Assembly (NCBI RefSeq): GCF_002269345.1
Contig: NZ_CP022889.1
Coordinates: forward strand, 62,001 to 126,000
DNA length: 64,000 nucleotides
Direction of reading: 5' to 3'
Source of the DNA: Tsuneonella mangrovi
GTDB taxonomy: Bacteria; Pseudomonadota; Alphaproteobacteria; Sphingomonadales; Sphingomonadaceae
The translations under genes were made by a program, and so were the position numbers. Of this stretch, positions 42,524 through 52,433 are shown piece by piece. The notes beneath the pieces were generated by a model. That model searched no databases and was not told the origin of the DNA. It worked only from the letters and a program-made list of their open reading frames with translations. Each line of letters begins with the position of its first letter. Positions within the stretch are counted from its first letter, which is position 1.

Positions 42524-44320
42524 TCAGGGTCGCACCGAAACCGGAGCGTCGTTTACCGACAGCCGAACCGCGCCGGTTCCTGAAAGTTCAGGGAAGGTCG
42601 GCCACATGCCCTGCGCCAGCGCCTTGCGGCTGTCCGATGCGCCGCCTGCCTGCCGCTCGTACATCCAGTAGTTTCGCATCACGATTGCGACATAGGAACG
42701 GGTTTCCCAGTACGGGATGCTTTCCATGTAAAGTAGCGGATCGCCCTCGTCGTTGACCTGCGTATTCCACCGGGTGACCGGGGTCAGGCCGGCGTTGTAG
42801 GCGGCCATGATCTTGGGCAGCAGCCCGCCGGTGGCCGGAGCATCACGCAACATCTCGAGGTTTTCCTGCCCGAACGCGAGGTTGGTGCCGGGATCGCTCA
42901 GGTTGACGTAGCTGGCACTCATGTTGAGCCGCGGGGCGTGTTCACGCACTGTGATCGGAGTGATCTGCATCAATCCGCGCGCCTGCGCCGGACTGACTGC
43001 CGAGGTGCGGAAGTTCGATTCCTGCAGCGCGTGGGCATAGGCGAGGGCCGGATCGACCTGCCAGCCGTTGACCGGTTTCCAGCGCGGGGCCGGGAAGCGC
43101 AACGCACGTTCGGCTTTCGCGCCAATCGGGACATTGTGCGCCATCCACAGTTGCGTGGAGGGCAGGCCGAGCTCGCGGGCAAGGCGGCTCAAAGAATCGT
43201 ATTCGGAAGGATCGCCGATCTTGGCTTCGTAACGCAGCACCGTGTCGGCATCGTCATCGCGGCCGATTTCCGACAGCGCGACTGCGGTGCGCACGTTGGG
43301 CACTTCGCGCAGGCGCTTCCAGTCAGTGAGGTCGAAATCCGGCCCGCGATCTTCGCGCGGCAGGCGCTCGCCGAGTTGTTCGCGGGCGAGCATCCCGTAG
43401 AGCGTTTCGTCGAGCTGGGCGGCACCGCGCAATTGCTCGGCGGCCTTCTCCGGCTGGCGGCTGCGGATAAGGGCGCGGCTTGCCCAGTAATAGGCGGCAG
43501 CCGTTAGCTCGGGGTTTTGCGAGCTAAGAGACGCGTTCCGGAACGAATCGGCGGCCTGGCCGAACTCGTTGAGGCGCCAGGCTGCAAGGCCCGCAGCCCA
43601 GTATCCTTCGGCGACCCATGCGCCCGCGCCGTTGACCGGCACCGTCTGCGCCATTGCTAGTGCCTGCGCGTCCTGGTTCTCAATATAATACGACCACGCA
43701 ACGCGCTGGCGCCATTCGGCGCGCGCTTCGGGCGAGAGGTTGGCGTCGATCCCGTCGAGCAGAACCCGGGCGCCGTCAGGATCGTCAGCGACGATCTTCT
43801 GCTTGATCGCATTGGCGATCGAATCCGGCATGGTGCCGTCATCGACGCTGCGCGGCAGGGTACGCTTGGGGGCGTAGGACTGGCTCACCAGCATCTGCTG
43901 GCTGGGCAGGTCCGGTGGATTTTCGAGGCCGCGCTTGAGCCCGAGCTGGATGATCTGGTCGGCCTGCGGCAGGTCGACGCCGTTCGCCAGCCATGCCTGG
44001 ATCTGGTCGAGATCAACCTTGGGGCTCTTGGGGTCGAGGTAGTATTCAGCGCGGGCGAAGTGGTGCAGCGGGCCGTCGGGCCGATCTGCGAACATCTGCT
44101 GGACGGTTGGCCAGTCCTCGCTGTCGATCGCGGCGAACAGCGTCTTGTACCAGTCCTTGTCCGAATTGCTCAGCAGTTCGGGGACGTTGGTGGAATTGGC
44201 GCGGTTGCGGAAGTATTCGGCGGCGCTCGAGTTGGCGAGGGCGGGTGACGACACCGCCAGGAACGCAAGCGTGCCCGCAATCGCGAATGCCATTTGACCC
44301 CGAGAAAACCCCCGAACCAT
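42524..44320 (-). CDS. slt: Soluble lytic murein transglycosylase
   Basis: A 598-residue periplasmic enzyme cleaving the MurNAc-GlcNAc bond to 1,6-anhydro ends. It has a signal peptide (IAGTLAFLAVSSPALA) and a long alpha-helical superhelix with TPR-like hairpins. The C-terminal SLT domain has catalytic E434 in ALQESNFRTSAVSPAQARGLM, followed by GQENLEMLRD and MAAYNAGLTPVTRW. Length fits Slt70-like proteins. A second in-frame Met (MAFAIAG) near residue 10 is an alternative start. It follows the UDG-like gene by six bases. Confidence 0.94.
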   Translation of the reverse strand: MVRGFSRGQMAFAIAGTLAFLAVSSPALANSSAAEYFRNRANSTNVPELLSNSDKDWYKTLFAAIDSEDWPTVQQMFADRPDGPLHHFARAEYYLDPKSPKVDLDQIQAWLANGVDLPQADQIIQLGLKRGLENPPDLPSQQMLVSQSYAPKRTLPRSVDDGTMPDSIANAIKQKIVADDPDGARVLLDGIDANLSPEARAEWRQRVAWSYYIENQDAQALAMAQTVPVNGAGAWVAEGYWAAGLAAWRLNEFGQAADSFRNASLSSQNPELTAAAYYWASRALIRSRQPEKAAEQLRGAAQLDETLYGMLAREQLGERLPREDRGPDFDLTDWKRLREVPNVRTAVALSEIGRDDDADTVLRYEAKIGDPSEYDSLSRLARELGLPSTQLWMAHNVPIGAKAERALRFPAPRWKPVNGWQVDPALAYAHALQESNFRTSAVSPAQARGLMQITPITVREHAPRLNMSASYVNLSDPGTNLAFGQENLEMLRDAPATGGLLPKIMAAYNAGLTPVTRWNTQVNDEGDPLLYMESIPYWETRSYVAIVMRNYWMYERQAGGASDSRKALAQGMWPTFPELSGTGAVRLSVNDAPVSVRP

Positions 44321-44326
44321 CGATCC

Positions 44327-45085
44327 CTATCCGTCCGTCCAATCCAGCCAGCGTTGCCAGAGCCTCGCCCGTGTGGCTGCATTTGCCAGCAGCCGCTCCG
44401 GGCCGACTTCGGCCATCGCCGGAACCCTGACCCCTTCATGGTTAAAATTCCGTAAGGCGGCAGGGCCTTGCGCCGGATCGTGCCCGCAAAGCGGCAGGAT
44501 GTTGCGTCCGAGGACAAGGATTCGTTTTGGAGCGCCCAGAGCGACATGGTGCGCCAGCAGCTCGCCCATTCTGCCAGCAGCCAGTGCACGCCAGTCGGGC
44601 AGGGGCGTATGGCGCGGCAGGACGGCCACGAACGAGGCGTTTTCGGCAGCGATTCCGGCAGCGGCCAGGAATCCCGCCAGCAGCTTGCCTTGCGGACCGG
44701 TTAGCAACTGCTCGCGGTCCTGCTCTTCGGGCTGTGCGACGATTATCATCAGCTCCGCGCCGCTGTTCCCGCGCGAGGCGATTCGCGGCGCCAGTCCGCC
44801 GTCGTCGAGACTTGGCTCGGTGAGCCACCATTGGCGGAACGCGGCAAGATCGCTCGGCCAGCCTTCTTTCGCACCGCCGATTTGCGGTCTCTCTGGGGTC
44901 GACTGCGCATCGCCGTTTTCGTGCGTGGCGACCGCCGTGGCTGGAGCCGCCTCGGGTTCACTCTCCACATCCGCCAGCCAGCCGCTCGCTTCGTCGGAAA
45001 AGTCCGCATCGACGCCTGCTTCGCGCCACCAGTCGAGCGCGGCGGCTACCTGTCGGTTCAGGGAGAGGGATGTCTTGCCGGTCAT
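44327..45085 (-). CDS. Uracil-DNA glycosylase superfamily protein, probably degenerate
   Basis: About 252 residues. The C-terminal 150 follow the family 4/5 UDG fold order: a first strand motif at LMIIVAQPEEQDREQLLTGPQGKLLAGFL, then FVAVLPRHTPLPDWRALA and ILVLGRNILPL. The catalytic motif A GEAPGxxED reads VAQPEEQDRE and the C-terminal HPS motif is replaced near FNHEGVRVPAM. No 4Fe-4S cysteines are seen. The N-terminal 100 residues are acidic and low complexity. Glycosylase activity is therefore doubtful. ATG 45085 is preferred over 45127. Confidence 0.65.
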   Translation of the reverse strand: MTGKTSLSLNRQVAAALDWWREAGVDADFSDEASGWLADVESEPEAAPATAVATHENGDAQSTPERPQIGGAKEGWPSDLAAFRQWWLTEPSLDDGGLAPRIASRGNSGAELMIIVAQPEEQDREQLLTGPQGKLLAGFLAAAGIAAENASFVAVLPRHTPLPDWRALAAGRMGELLAHHVALGAPKRILVLGRNILPLCGHDPAQGPAALRNFNHEGVRVPAMAEVGPERLLANAATRARLWQRWLDWTDG

Positions 45086-45179
45086 GGGATATTCGCGTGC
45101 AGGTCTTGACCTGCCCCGCGCGGGCAATCAAGCACGTCGGTAGATTTTGCGCGGGAATAGACAGGGAAGAGCGAAGCCG

Positions 45180-46829
45180 ATGGTCGAACGTGAATCGATG
45201 CCGTGTGACGTGGTGATCGTCGGGGGCGGGCCGGCTGGCCTTGCTGCCGCGATCCGCCTCAAGCAGCTCAACGACAGCCTCGAAGTGGTGGTCCTCGAAA
45301 AAGGCTCGGAGATCGGCGCGCACATCCTGTCAGGCGCGGTGGTCGATCCCAAGGCGATCGATGAGCTGCTGCCGGAATGGCGCGAACAGGGCTGCCCGAT
45401 GGCGGAAACCCCGGTGACCGACAACTGGCACTGGGTGCTGACCAAAAGCGGGCATTACGCGCTGCCGCACATCATGATGCCGCCTTTCATGTCGAACCAC
45501 GGCACCTACACCGGCAGCCTCGGCAATATGTGCCGCTGGCTTGCTGAACAGGCCGAAGCGCTGGGCGTGATGGTGTTCCCGGGCTTTCCTGCCGCCGAAG
45601 TGCTGGTGGGCGAGGATGGCGCGGTCGGCGGGGTCATCACGCAGGACATGGGCGTTGCCGCAGACGGTTCGCACAAGGGCGATTTCCAGCCGGGGATGGA
45701 GATCCACGCGAAATACACGCTGTTTGCCGAAGGTGCGCGCGGAAACCTCACCAAGCGGATGAAGGCCAAGTTCGACCTCGAGGCCGATTGCCAGCCGCAG
45801 GTCTATGGCCTCGGCATCAAGGAGCTGTGGGATATCGACCCGGACAAGCACGTGCCGGGCCGGGTGATCCACACCCAGGGTTGGCCGCTGTCGGAAAGCG
45901 AAAGCTGGGGCGGCGGGTTCCTCTACCACCAGGCCGGCGGGCAGGTCGCGCTCGGATTTGTCACCGCGCTCGACTACAAGAACCCGTGGGTCAGCCCGTT
46001 CCAGGAATTCCAGCGCTGGAAGCAGCACCCCGCGATCCGCGAATACCTCGAAGGTGGCAAGCGCGTGGCTTACGGCGCGCGCGTGATCAACGAAGGCGGC
46101 TGGCAGTCGGTGCCCAAGCTGGCGTTCCCCGGCGGTGTGCTGATCGGGTGTGCGGCGGGCTTCGTCAACGTCCCGCGCATCAAGGGCAGCCACACCGCGA
46201 TGAAGAGCGGGATGCTCGCTGCCGAAGCGGTCGCTGCTGCGATCGCGCGCGGAGAGGAAAAGACCGAGCTGATGGACTACGACGCAGCCGTGCGCGACAG
46301 CTGGATCGCGACCGAGCTCAAGAAAGTCCAGAACGCGCAGCCTGCGGTCGCCAAGTACGGCGGCACGCTCGGCACGGTGCTGGCAGGCGCGGATATGTGG
46401 ATGCGCCAGCTCAAGATCGGCCTGCCGATCGCCATGAAGCACGAGCCGGACTACGAACTGACCGGGCGCGCGGACCTGTTCCCCAAGATCGACTATCCCA
46501 AGCCCGATGGCGAGATCAGCTTCGATCGACTGACTTCGGTCAGCTTCAGCTACACCAACCATGCCGAAGACCAGCCCTGCCACCTGATCGTGAAGGACAT
46601 GGAGCTCCAGAAGAGCAGCGAACTGGGCGTCTATGGCGGACCATCCAACCGCTATTGTCCGGCCGGCGTCTACGAATGGCTGGAAGACGAAGCGACCGGG
46701 GCGATGAAGTTCCAGATCAACTCGCAGAACTGCGTCCACTGCAAGACCTGCGACATCAAGGATCCCAACCAGAATATCACCTGGACCACGCCGGAGGGTG
46801 GCGGCGGGCCGAACTATCCGAATATGTAA
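45180..46829 (+). CDS. Electron transfer flavoprotein-ubiquinone oxidoreductase
   Basis: A 549-residue inner-membrane-associated enzyme passing electrons from ETF to ubiquinone, linking acyl-CoA dehydrogenases to respiration. The FAD motif is VVIVGGGPAGLAAAIRLKQL; the ETF-QO signature GAHILSGAVVDPKAIDELLP follows. The C-terminal 4Fe-4S cluster is bound by CPAGVYEW and NCVHCKTCDIKDPNQNI. ATG 45180 has GGAAGAG upstream; a TTG 33 bases earlier is unlikely. Functionally tied to the acyl-CoA dehydrogenase at 36.4 kb. Confidence 0.96.
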   Translation: MVERESMPCDVVIVGGGPAGLAAAIRLKQLNDSLEVVVLEKGSEIGAHILSGAVVDPKAIDELLPEWREQGCPMAETPVTDNWHWVLTKSGHYALPHIMMPPFMSNHGTYTGSLGNMCRWLAEQAEALGVMVFPGFPAAEVLVGEDGAVGGVITQDMGVAADGSHKGDFQPGMEIHAKYTLFAEGARGNLTKRMKAKFDLEADCQPQVYGLGIKELWDIDPDKHVPGRVIHTQGWPLSESESWGGGFLYHQAGGQVALGFVTALDYKNPWVSPFQEFQRWKQHPAIREYLEGGKRVAYGARVINEGGWQSVPKLAFPGGVLIGCAAGFVNVPRIKGSHTAMKSGMLAAEAVAAAIARGEEKTELMDYDAAVRDSWIATELKKVQNAQPAVAKYGGTLGTVLAGADMWMRQLKIGLPIAMKHEPDYELTGRADLFPKIDYPKPDGEISFDRLTSVSFSYTNHAEDQPCHLIVKDMELQKSSELGVYGGPSNRYCPAGVYEWLEDEATGAMKFQINSQNCVHCKTCDIKDPNQNITWTTPEGGGGPNYPNM

Positions 46830-46845
46830 GGCGCGAGGTCGCTTC

Positions 46846-47160
46846 ATGGTCGGATCCACCGCATATAATCGGCTGATGCATGAATTGTGCGCTGTCAGAG
46901 GCTGGTGCGGGGGAATCGTCGACCGCGAACCTTCACATGTCGACGATTTCATTCCTGATTCCGGTGAAGTGACCGCAAATGAATTCATCGATTGGTTGTT
47001 TAAGGCAGAGGGTTATGAACCATCGCATGAGCCTCCCGAGCGGGTTGCAGCTTTCCGAACGGAATTCTTTGCTCTCTTCGTCCAAGTGATGGGCGCTGCC
47101 CAAGTCGATGCTACTCAGCTAAAGTGGGACCTCGATGATCCCAAACTCAATCGGGATTGA
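46846..47160 (+). CDS. Small hypothetical protein between ETF-QO and ispE
   Basis: A 104-residue soluble protein, starting at ATG 46846 after GCGAGG. The sequence is mixed charged and aromatic (HELCAVRGWCGGIVDREPSH, EFIDWLFKAEGYEPSHEPPE) with no signal peptide or membrane helix. The second half of the gene is visibly lower in G+C than the neighbours. It ends 19 bases before ispE. I do not recognise a family; size and acidity would fit an immunity-type or regulatory protein, but nothing nearby supports either. Confidence 0.65.
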   Translation: MVGSTAYNRLMHELCAVRGWCGGIVDREPSHVDDFIPDSGEVTANEFIDWLFKAEGYEPSHEPPERVAAFRTEFFALFVQVMGAAQVDATQLKWDLDDPKLNRD

Positions 47161-47179
47161 GGCGACTACACTCAAAGCT

Positions 47180-47989
47180 ATGCGCGAAACCGCCTACGCC
47201 AAGATCAATCTCGCGCTGCATGTCCGGCGGCGGCGCGAGGACGGGTATCACGAGATCGAGACGCTGTTCGCGTTCGTGAACAAGGGCGACACGCTGCGCG
47301 CCGACTCGTCGCGCTATGACAGGGTGCGGGTTTCCGGCGAATTCGCGGGCGCGCTGACCGATCCGATCGACAATATCGTGATGCGCGCGCTCACCGTTCT
47401 GCCGCGGTTCGAGGGGATGGAAATCTCGCTCGAAAAGAACTTGCCGGTCGCCGCCGGGCTGGGCGGCGGATCGGCGGATGCGGCGGCGGTGTTCCGCATG
47501 ATCGAACTCGCCCACGGCCTGCCCGATGACTGGCAAGCGCGGGCCGCTAAGCTCGGCGCGGACGTGCCCGCCTGCGTTGCCAGCCGGATGTGCCTTGGCC
47601 ACGGGACCGGAACCGAATTGGCGAGCGTTGAGAATGACTTGCAAGGCACACCTGTCATCCTTGTGAACCCGCGCGTGCCGCTGGCCACCGGTCCGGTGTT
47701 TGCGGGTTGGGACGGTCAGGATCGCGGGCCGTTGCCCGAAGGCCCGGCCTCGAAGATCGCTGCCGAAGGGCGCAACGATCTCGAAGCATCGGCGATCGAT
47801 TTGTGCCCTGCGATCGCCGATGTGCTAGAGGTGCTCGGCGGAACGGATGCCTTCGTCAGCCGTATGTCCGGTTCGGGGGCAACCTGTTTCGCCCTTTTCC
47901 GCAGTCGCGAAGCGCAGAGCGCGGCAGCGGACTTCCTTGCCCGGACCCGGCCCGACTGGTGGTGCTTGAGCGGAGAATTGCGCGCGTGA
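47180..47989 (+). CDS. ispE: 4-Diphosphocytidyl-2-C-methyl-D-erythritol kinase
   Basis: A 269-residue GHMP kinase, fourth step of the MEP isoprenoid pathway. The start RETAYAKINLALHVRRRRED is the conserved substrate strand (AKINL), the ATP loop is LPVAAGLGGGSADAAAV (about residues 88-104), and the C-terminal motif SRMSGSGATCFALF follows. ATG 47180 is chosen over 47135 because it begins directly at the conserved strand and avoids overlap with the preceding gene. The stop overlaps the next gene's start (GTGA). Confidence 0.95.
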   Translation: MRETAYAKINLALHVRRRREDGYHEIETLFAFVNKGDTLRADSSRYDRVRVSGEFAGALTDPIDNIVMRALTVLPRFEGMEISLEKNLPVAAGLGGGSADAAAVFRMIELAHGLPDDWQARAAKLGADVPACVASRMCLGHGTGTELASVENDLQGTPVILVNPRVPLATGPVFAGWDGQDRGPLPEGPASKIAAEGRNDLEASAIDLCPAIADVLEVLGGTDAFVSRMSGSGATCFALFRSREAQSAAADFLARTRPDWWCLSGELRA

Positions 47990-48726
47990 ACGAATGGCAA
48001 CCGTACCGGCAAGTCGGCCTCAGTGACGAGCCGCGCAAGGGCGGCATCGTCTGCGTCGCCGACCACGCATCCAACTTCGTGCCCGATGACATTCCGCTCG
48101 GCATTCCGCCGAATCTGCTCGATTCGCATATTGCGGTCGATATCGGGGTCGAGGGCGTGGCCGAACGAATGGCGCGTCGCCACCATATCCCGGCGCACCT
48201 TGCCTGCGTCAGCCGCCTGGTGTGCGATTTCAACCGCGAGGAAGACCATGCGGGGGTCGTCCCGACCACCAGCGACGGGCACCTGGTCCCGGGCAATATC
48301 GGGGCCGATCTCGAAATGCGACTGGGGCGATTCCATCGCCCCTACCACCAGGCTTGCAGCAAGTTCATCGCGGCCCTGCAGCCGCGGCTGGTCATCTCGC
48401 TGCATTCGTTCACGCCCAAGCTGGAAACCAAGCCTGATGAGGACCGCCCGTGGGAAGTCGGGGTGCTCTATAACGAGGACGATCGCGCTGCGCGTCACGC
48501 GATCCGGCTGCTTTCCCAGCAAGGGCTGACCGTGGGCGACAACCAGCCCTATTCGGGGCGCGAGCTCAACGGATCGATGGACCGGCACGCCGAGGCCGAG
48601 GGCGTCCCCTACCTGACGTTCGAAATCCGCAACGACCAGATTCGCACCGAAGCGGGGCAGGCGCGCTGGGCGGCGATGATCGCCGATATCGCCGGGCGCG
48701 TCTCGGTAATGGTCGAACTCGCCTGA
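47986..48726 (+). CDS. N-formylglutamate amidohydrolase family protein
   Basis: A 246-residue zinc hydrolase-like protein. GTG 47986 overlaps the ispE stop, and the frame upstream reads through ispE and is not coding. Family landmarks are VCVADHASNFVPDDI, VSRLVCDFNREEDHAGVVP, RFHRPYHQACSKF, LVISLHSFTPKL and TFEIRNDQIRTEAGQARWA. Members hydrolyse N-formylglutamate at the end of histidine degradation, but many stand-alone copies like this one have no hut genes nearby and may act on other N-acyl amino acids. Confidence 0.87.
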   Translation: MNEWQPYRQVGLSDEPRKGGIVCVADHASNFVPDDIPLGIPPNLLDSHIAVDIGVEGVAERMARRHHIPAHLACVSRLVCDFNREEDHAGVVPTTSDGHLVPGNIGADLEMRLGRFHRPYHQACSKFIAALQPRLVISLHSFTPKLETKPDEDRPWEVGVLYNEDDRAARHAIRLLSQQGLTVGDNQPYSGRELNGSMDRHAEAEGVPYLTFEIRNDQIRTEAGQARWAAMIADIAGRVSVMVELA

Positions 48727-48833
48727 TCCTGCTAGCGGCGCGGCTGTAGCGGCCTAAAGAAATTCGCGTTAGACCCTCGCTGCTTCGCCGCGCAGGGCGA
48801 CGGCACCCGAGTTTGCTGACCGAGTTTGAGACC

Positions 48834-50690
48834 ATGCCCGATTATCGCTCCCGCACATCGACCCACGGCCGCAACATGGCCGGCGCCCGCGGCCTGTGGC
48901 GCGCGACCGGCATGAGGGATGATGACTTCGGCAAGCCGATCATCGCGGTGGTCAATTCGTTCACCCAGTTCGTGCCGGGTCACGTCCACCTCAAGGACCT
49001 GGGCCAGATGGTCGCGCGCGAGATCGAGGCGGCGGGCGGCGTCGCGAAGGAATTCAACACCATCGCGGTCGATGACGGTATCGCGATGGGGCACGACGGG
49101 ATGCTCTATTCGCTGCCCAGTCGCGACCTGATCGCCGACAGCGTGGAATACATGGTCAACGCGCACTGCGCCGATGCGATGGTGTGCATTTCGAACTGCG
49201 ACAAGATCACGCCGGGGATGCTGATGGCCGCGCTGCGGCTCAATATCCCGGCGGTATTCGTCTCGGGCGGACCGATGGAAGCGGGCAAGGTCGTGGTGAA
49301 AGGCAAGGAAGTCGCGCTCGACCTGGTCGATGCGATGGTTGCCGCTGCCGACGAAGCCTATTCGGACGAGGAAGTCGCCAGCATCGAACGCTCGGCGTGC
49401 CCGACCTGCGGTTCGTGCAGCGGCATGTTCACCGCGAACTCGATGAACTGCCTGACCGAAGCACTTGGCCTGTCGTTGCCCGGCAATGGTTCGACGCTTG
49501 CGACCCATGCCGACCGCCAGCGCCTGTTCGAGCGTGCGGGCAAGCTCTCGGTCGAGATGTGCCGCCGGTATTACGAGGAAGGTGACGAAAGCGTCCTGCC
49601 GCGCTCGGTCGCCAGCTTCGCCGCGTTCGAGAACGCGATGAGCCTCGATATCGCGATGGGCGGATCGACCAACACTGTGCTTCACTTGCTCGCCGCTGCG
49701 CATGAAGCGGGCGTCGATTTCACGATGGCCGATATCGACCGGTTGAGCCGCAAGGTGCCGTGCCTGTGCAAGGTCGCCCCCGCGAAAAGCGACGTGCATA
49801 TGGAAGACGTCCACCGGGCGGGCGGGATCATGGCGATCCTCGGTGAGCTCGACCGGGCGGACCTGATCAACACCGCGCTGCCGACCGTTCACAGCCCGAC
49901 GATGGCCGACGCGCTCGACGCGTGGGACGTTGCCCGCACCAACAACCCGGCGGTGCAGGAGTTCTTCCGTGCCGCGCCGGGCGGAGTGCCGACCCAGACC
50001 GCGTTCAGCCAGGACAAGCGGTGGGACGAGCTCGATCTCGATCGGCAGGGCGGGGTGATCCGCAGCGCCAAATACGCCTTCAGCCAGGATGGCGGGCTTG
50101 CGGTGCTGTTCGGCAACCTGGCCGAAGACGGCTGCATCGTGAAGACCGCCGGGGTCGACGATTCGATCCTCAAGTTCTCGGGCCCTGCAAAGGTCTACGA
50201 GAGCCAGGATGCTGCGGTCGCTGCGATCCTCACCGACCAGGTGCAGGAAGGCGACGTAGTCGTGATCCGCTATGAAGGGCCGCGCGGCGGGCCGGGAATG
50301 CAGGAAATGCTCTACCCGACCAGCTACCTCAAATCGAAGGGGCTGGGGAAAGCCTGCGCGCTGATTACCGACGGGCGCTTTTCCGGCGGCACATCGGGCC
50401 TGTCGATCGGCCACGTCTCGCCCGAAGCGGCGGAAGGCGGGGCGATCGCGCTGGTCGAGGATGGCGATACGATCGAGATCGATATCCCGGGCCGCAAGAT
50501 CGACCTGGCGATCCCGGAAGCCGAACTGGCCGAACGTCGGGCACGGATGGAAGCAAGCGGAGATGGTGCATGGCAACCCGCCAAGCCGCGCCCGCGCAAG
50601 GTGTCCGATGCGCTCAAGGCCTATGCCGCGATGACCACCAGTGCCGCGCGCGGCGCGGTGCGCGATGTGAGCCAACTCGTCCGCAAATGA
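48834..50690 (+). CDS. ilvD: Dihydroxy-acid dehydratase
   Basis: A 618-residue iron-sulfur dehydratase of branched-chain amino acid synthesis, converting 2,3-dihydroxy-3-methylacids to 2-oxoacids. Cluster ligands are in [10 protein letters not shown] and [31 protein letters not shown] and [19 protein letters not shown] are typical. Length equals the E. coli-type enzyme. ATG 48834 gives [20 protein letters not shown], the usual start; an ATG seven codons earlier is unlikely. The stop overlaps the next gene by three bases. Confidence 0.97.
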   Translation: MPDYRSRTSTHGRNMAGARGLWRATGMRDDDFGKPIIAVVNSFTQFVPGHVHLKDLGQMVAREIEAAGGVAKEFNTIAVDDGIAMGHDGMLYSLPSRDLIADSVEYMVNAHCADAMVCISNCDKITPGMLMAALRLNIPAVFVSGGPMEAGKVVVKGKEVALDLVDAMVAAADEAYSDEEVASIERSACPTCGSCSGMFTANSMNCLTEALGLSLPGNGSTLATHADRQRLFERAGKLSVEMCRRYYEEGDESVLPRSVASFAAFENAMSLDIAMGGSTNTVLHLLAAAHEAGVDFTMADIDRLSRKVPCLCKVAPAKSDVHMEDVHRAGGIMAILGELDRADLINTALPTVHSPTMADALDAWDVARTNNPAVQEFFRAAPGGVPTQTAFSQDKRWDELDLDRQGGVIRSAKYAFSQDGGLAVLFGNLAEDGCIVKTAGVDDSILKFSGPAKVYESQDAAVAAILTDQVQEGDVVVIRYEGPRGGPGMQEMLYPTSYLKSKGLGKACALITDGRFSGGTSGLSIGHVSPEAAEGGAIALVEDGDTIEIDIPGRKIDLAIPEAELAERRARMEASGDGAWQPAKPRPRKVSDALKAYAAMTTSAARGAVRDVSQLVRK

Positions 50691-51049
50691 TCCGTTCGCT
50701 CGCCGCGCTAGGGCTCGTGGCCCTGTTGGCCGCCTGCAACCGGGGCGATCCGCAGCCGCAAGCGGAACCCGGCGCAAAGCGTATTGAGTGCGCCTTGGGG
50801 CCGGGCAGCACGTTCTCTCCCGCCTGCCTGGTCGAAAAGACCGAAGGCGAACAGGGACCGGAATTTGTCGTTCGCCATCCCGATGGCAGCTTTCGCCGCC
50901 TTCGCATCGCCCCGGATCGTAGCGGGATGATGGCGATTTCGGGCGCGGCAGATGCGGTCAACGAGCTGGTGGGCAATCCCAAGGTGCTGCAAGTGACCGT
51001 GGGCGACGATCGTTATCGTTTCCCGGCAGACCTCGATGCCGGCAAGTGA
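50687..51049 (+). CDS. Small hypothetical lipoprotein
   Basis: A 120-residue protein with a lipobox (LVALLAAC, cysteine near residue 17) and a short globular part containing two further cysteines (RIECALG and SPACLVEK) and the strand pattern [20 protein letters not shown]. The ATG overlaps the ilvD stop (ATGA) and the end overlaps the NAD(P)HX gene by 14 bases, so all three are translationally linked. Periplasm-facing, unknown role. Similar small proteins are common in sphingomonads next to ilvD, by memory only. Confidence 0.78.
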   Translation: MIRSLAALGLVALLAACNRGDPQPQAEPGAKRIECALGPGSTFSPACLVEKTEGEQGPEFVVRHPDGSFRRLRIAPDRSGMMAISGAADAVNELVGNPKVLQVTVGDDRYRFPADLDAGK

Positions 51050-52433
51050 CCAGGTCCTCACCGCAGCGCAAATGCGCGCGGGCGAGGAGGTGCTGGTCGC
51101 GCAAGGAATTTCGGTCGACGAACTGATGCAGCGCGCCGGGCAGGGTGCCGCCGATTGGGTCTGGCGCGTCGCGATGGGCGGCGCGGTGACGGTGCTGTGC
51201 GGCCCCGGCAACAACGGCGGCGACGGCTACATGATTGCCGAGACTCTGCGGGCGCGCGGGCTGGAGGTGAAGGTTGTCGCGCCGATCGAACCGAAGACCG
51301 ACGCTGCGCGCAATGCGAGAGCGGCGTGGCAGGGTGAAGTTGTTGAAGGTGCCGACAGTGTGCACGGCGCGGTGTTCGTCGATTGCCTGTTCGGCTCGGG
51401 GCTCACGCGACCCTTGTCGAGCGAGCACGCGAAGTTGATAGCCCAGCTGGCGTCCAACCACCGCCATTTCGTTGCGGTCGACCTGCCGAGCGGGGTGGCG
51501 ACCGATGACGGCACCTTGCTCGGCGAAGTCGTACATTGCGACCTGACGCTAGCGCTTGGCGCATGGAAACCGGCGCATTTCCTGATGCCTGCCCTCGAAC
51601 GTCTCGGAGGGGTTCGGCTGGTCGATATCGGCGTCGAGCCGGTTGCCGGTGCTGCTCACGTCGTTCCGCGCCCTGTGCTGGCTTCACCCGACCGCGCGGC
51701 ACACAAGTATTCGCGCGGCCTGTTGGGTGTGGTTGGAGGAGCGATGCCCGGTGCTGCGATGCTCGCGTGCAAGGCTGCGATGCGCGCGGGGGCAGGCTAT
51801 GTAAAATTGTTCGCGAACGAACCAGTGGTTGGCGCACCCGATGCGCTGGTGACAGTGAGCGATCCCCTTGAACCGGCGCTGGCGGACAAGCGGCTCTCCG
51901 CTTTGCTGGTCGGACCGGGCTTGGGCCGGAGCGAAGCCGCGCGCGGGCGGCTGGCTGCGGTACTGGAGGCGCGGGTTCCGGCGGTGCTTGATGCTGATGC
52001 GCTGCACCTGCTCGACGAAGACCTGCTCGAAGGGGTCGATACCTCGCGGTTGCTTGTTACGCCCCACACTGGCGAACTGGCGAAGCTGTGCGAAACCTTC
52101 AGGATTGCCGAACCGACCAAGCGCAGCATGGCCCAGGGTTTGGCAGAGGCCACGGGTCTTACCGTGCTCGCGAAGGGACCGGACAATCTGTTGGTGGCGC
52201 GTGATGGCCGGACGGCGTTCTTCCCGCCCGCTTCGAGCTGGCTGGCCAATGCGGGAACCGGCGATGTCCTCGCCGGAATCGCGGCAAGTCGTCTGTCCAC
52301 TGGGCGCGACCCGTTCGGCGCTGCCGGCGAAGCGGTCTGGCTGCATACCGAGGCTGCGCGGATCGCTGGCCCTGCGTTGATGGCAGACGACCTTGCCGCC
52401 GCCGTTTCTGCCGCCTACGCGCGCTTCCTGTGA
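51036..52433 (+). CDS. nnr: Bifunctional NAD(P)H-hydrate epimerase / ADP-dependent dehydratase
   Basis: A 465-residue repair enzyme for damaged NAD(P)HX. The N-terminal YjeF epimerase domain (about 1-205) has TVLCGPGNNGGDGYMIAETL and VFVDCLFGSGLTRPL. The C-terminal ribokinase-like dehydratase domain has HKYSRGLLGVVGGAMPGAAM, the GPGLGRS region, LVTPHTGELAKL and the catalytic NAGTGDVLAGIAASRL. Both halves look intact. The start overlaps the preceding lipoprotein by 14 bases and the stop overlaps the following GTG start (GTGA). Confidence 0.95.
   Translation: MPASDQVLTAAQMRAGEEVLVAQGISVDELMQRAGQGAADWVWRVAMGGAVTVLCGPGNNGGDGYMIAETLRARGLEVKVVAPIEPKTDAARNARAAWQGEVVEGADSVHGAVFVDCLFGSGLTRPLSSEHAKLIAQLASNHRHFVAVDLPSGVATDDGTLLGEVVHCDLTLALGAWKPAHFLMPALERLGGVRLVDIGVEPVAGAAHVVPRPVLASPDRAAHKYSRGLLGVVGGAMPGAAMLACKAAMRAGAGYVKLFANEPVVGAPDALVTVSDPLEPALADKRLSALLVGPGLGRSEAARGRLAAVLEARVPAVLDADALHLLDEDLLEGVDTSRLLVTPHTGELAKLCETFRIAEPTKRSMAQGLAEATGLTVLAKGPDNLLVARDGRTAFFPPASSWLANAGTGDVLAGIAASRLSTGRDPFGAAGEAVWLHTEAARIAGPALMADDLAAAVSAAYARFL

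Noticed and set aside
48732-50777. Long open frame antisense to ilvD
   Set aside because: Shadow frame caused by G+C bias; no domain and no ribosome-binding site.
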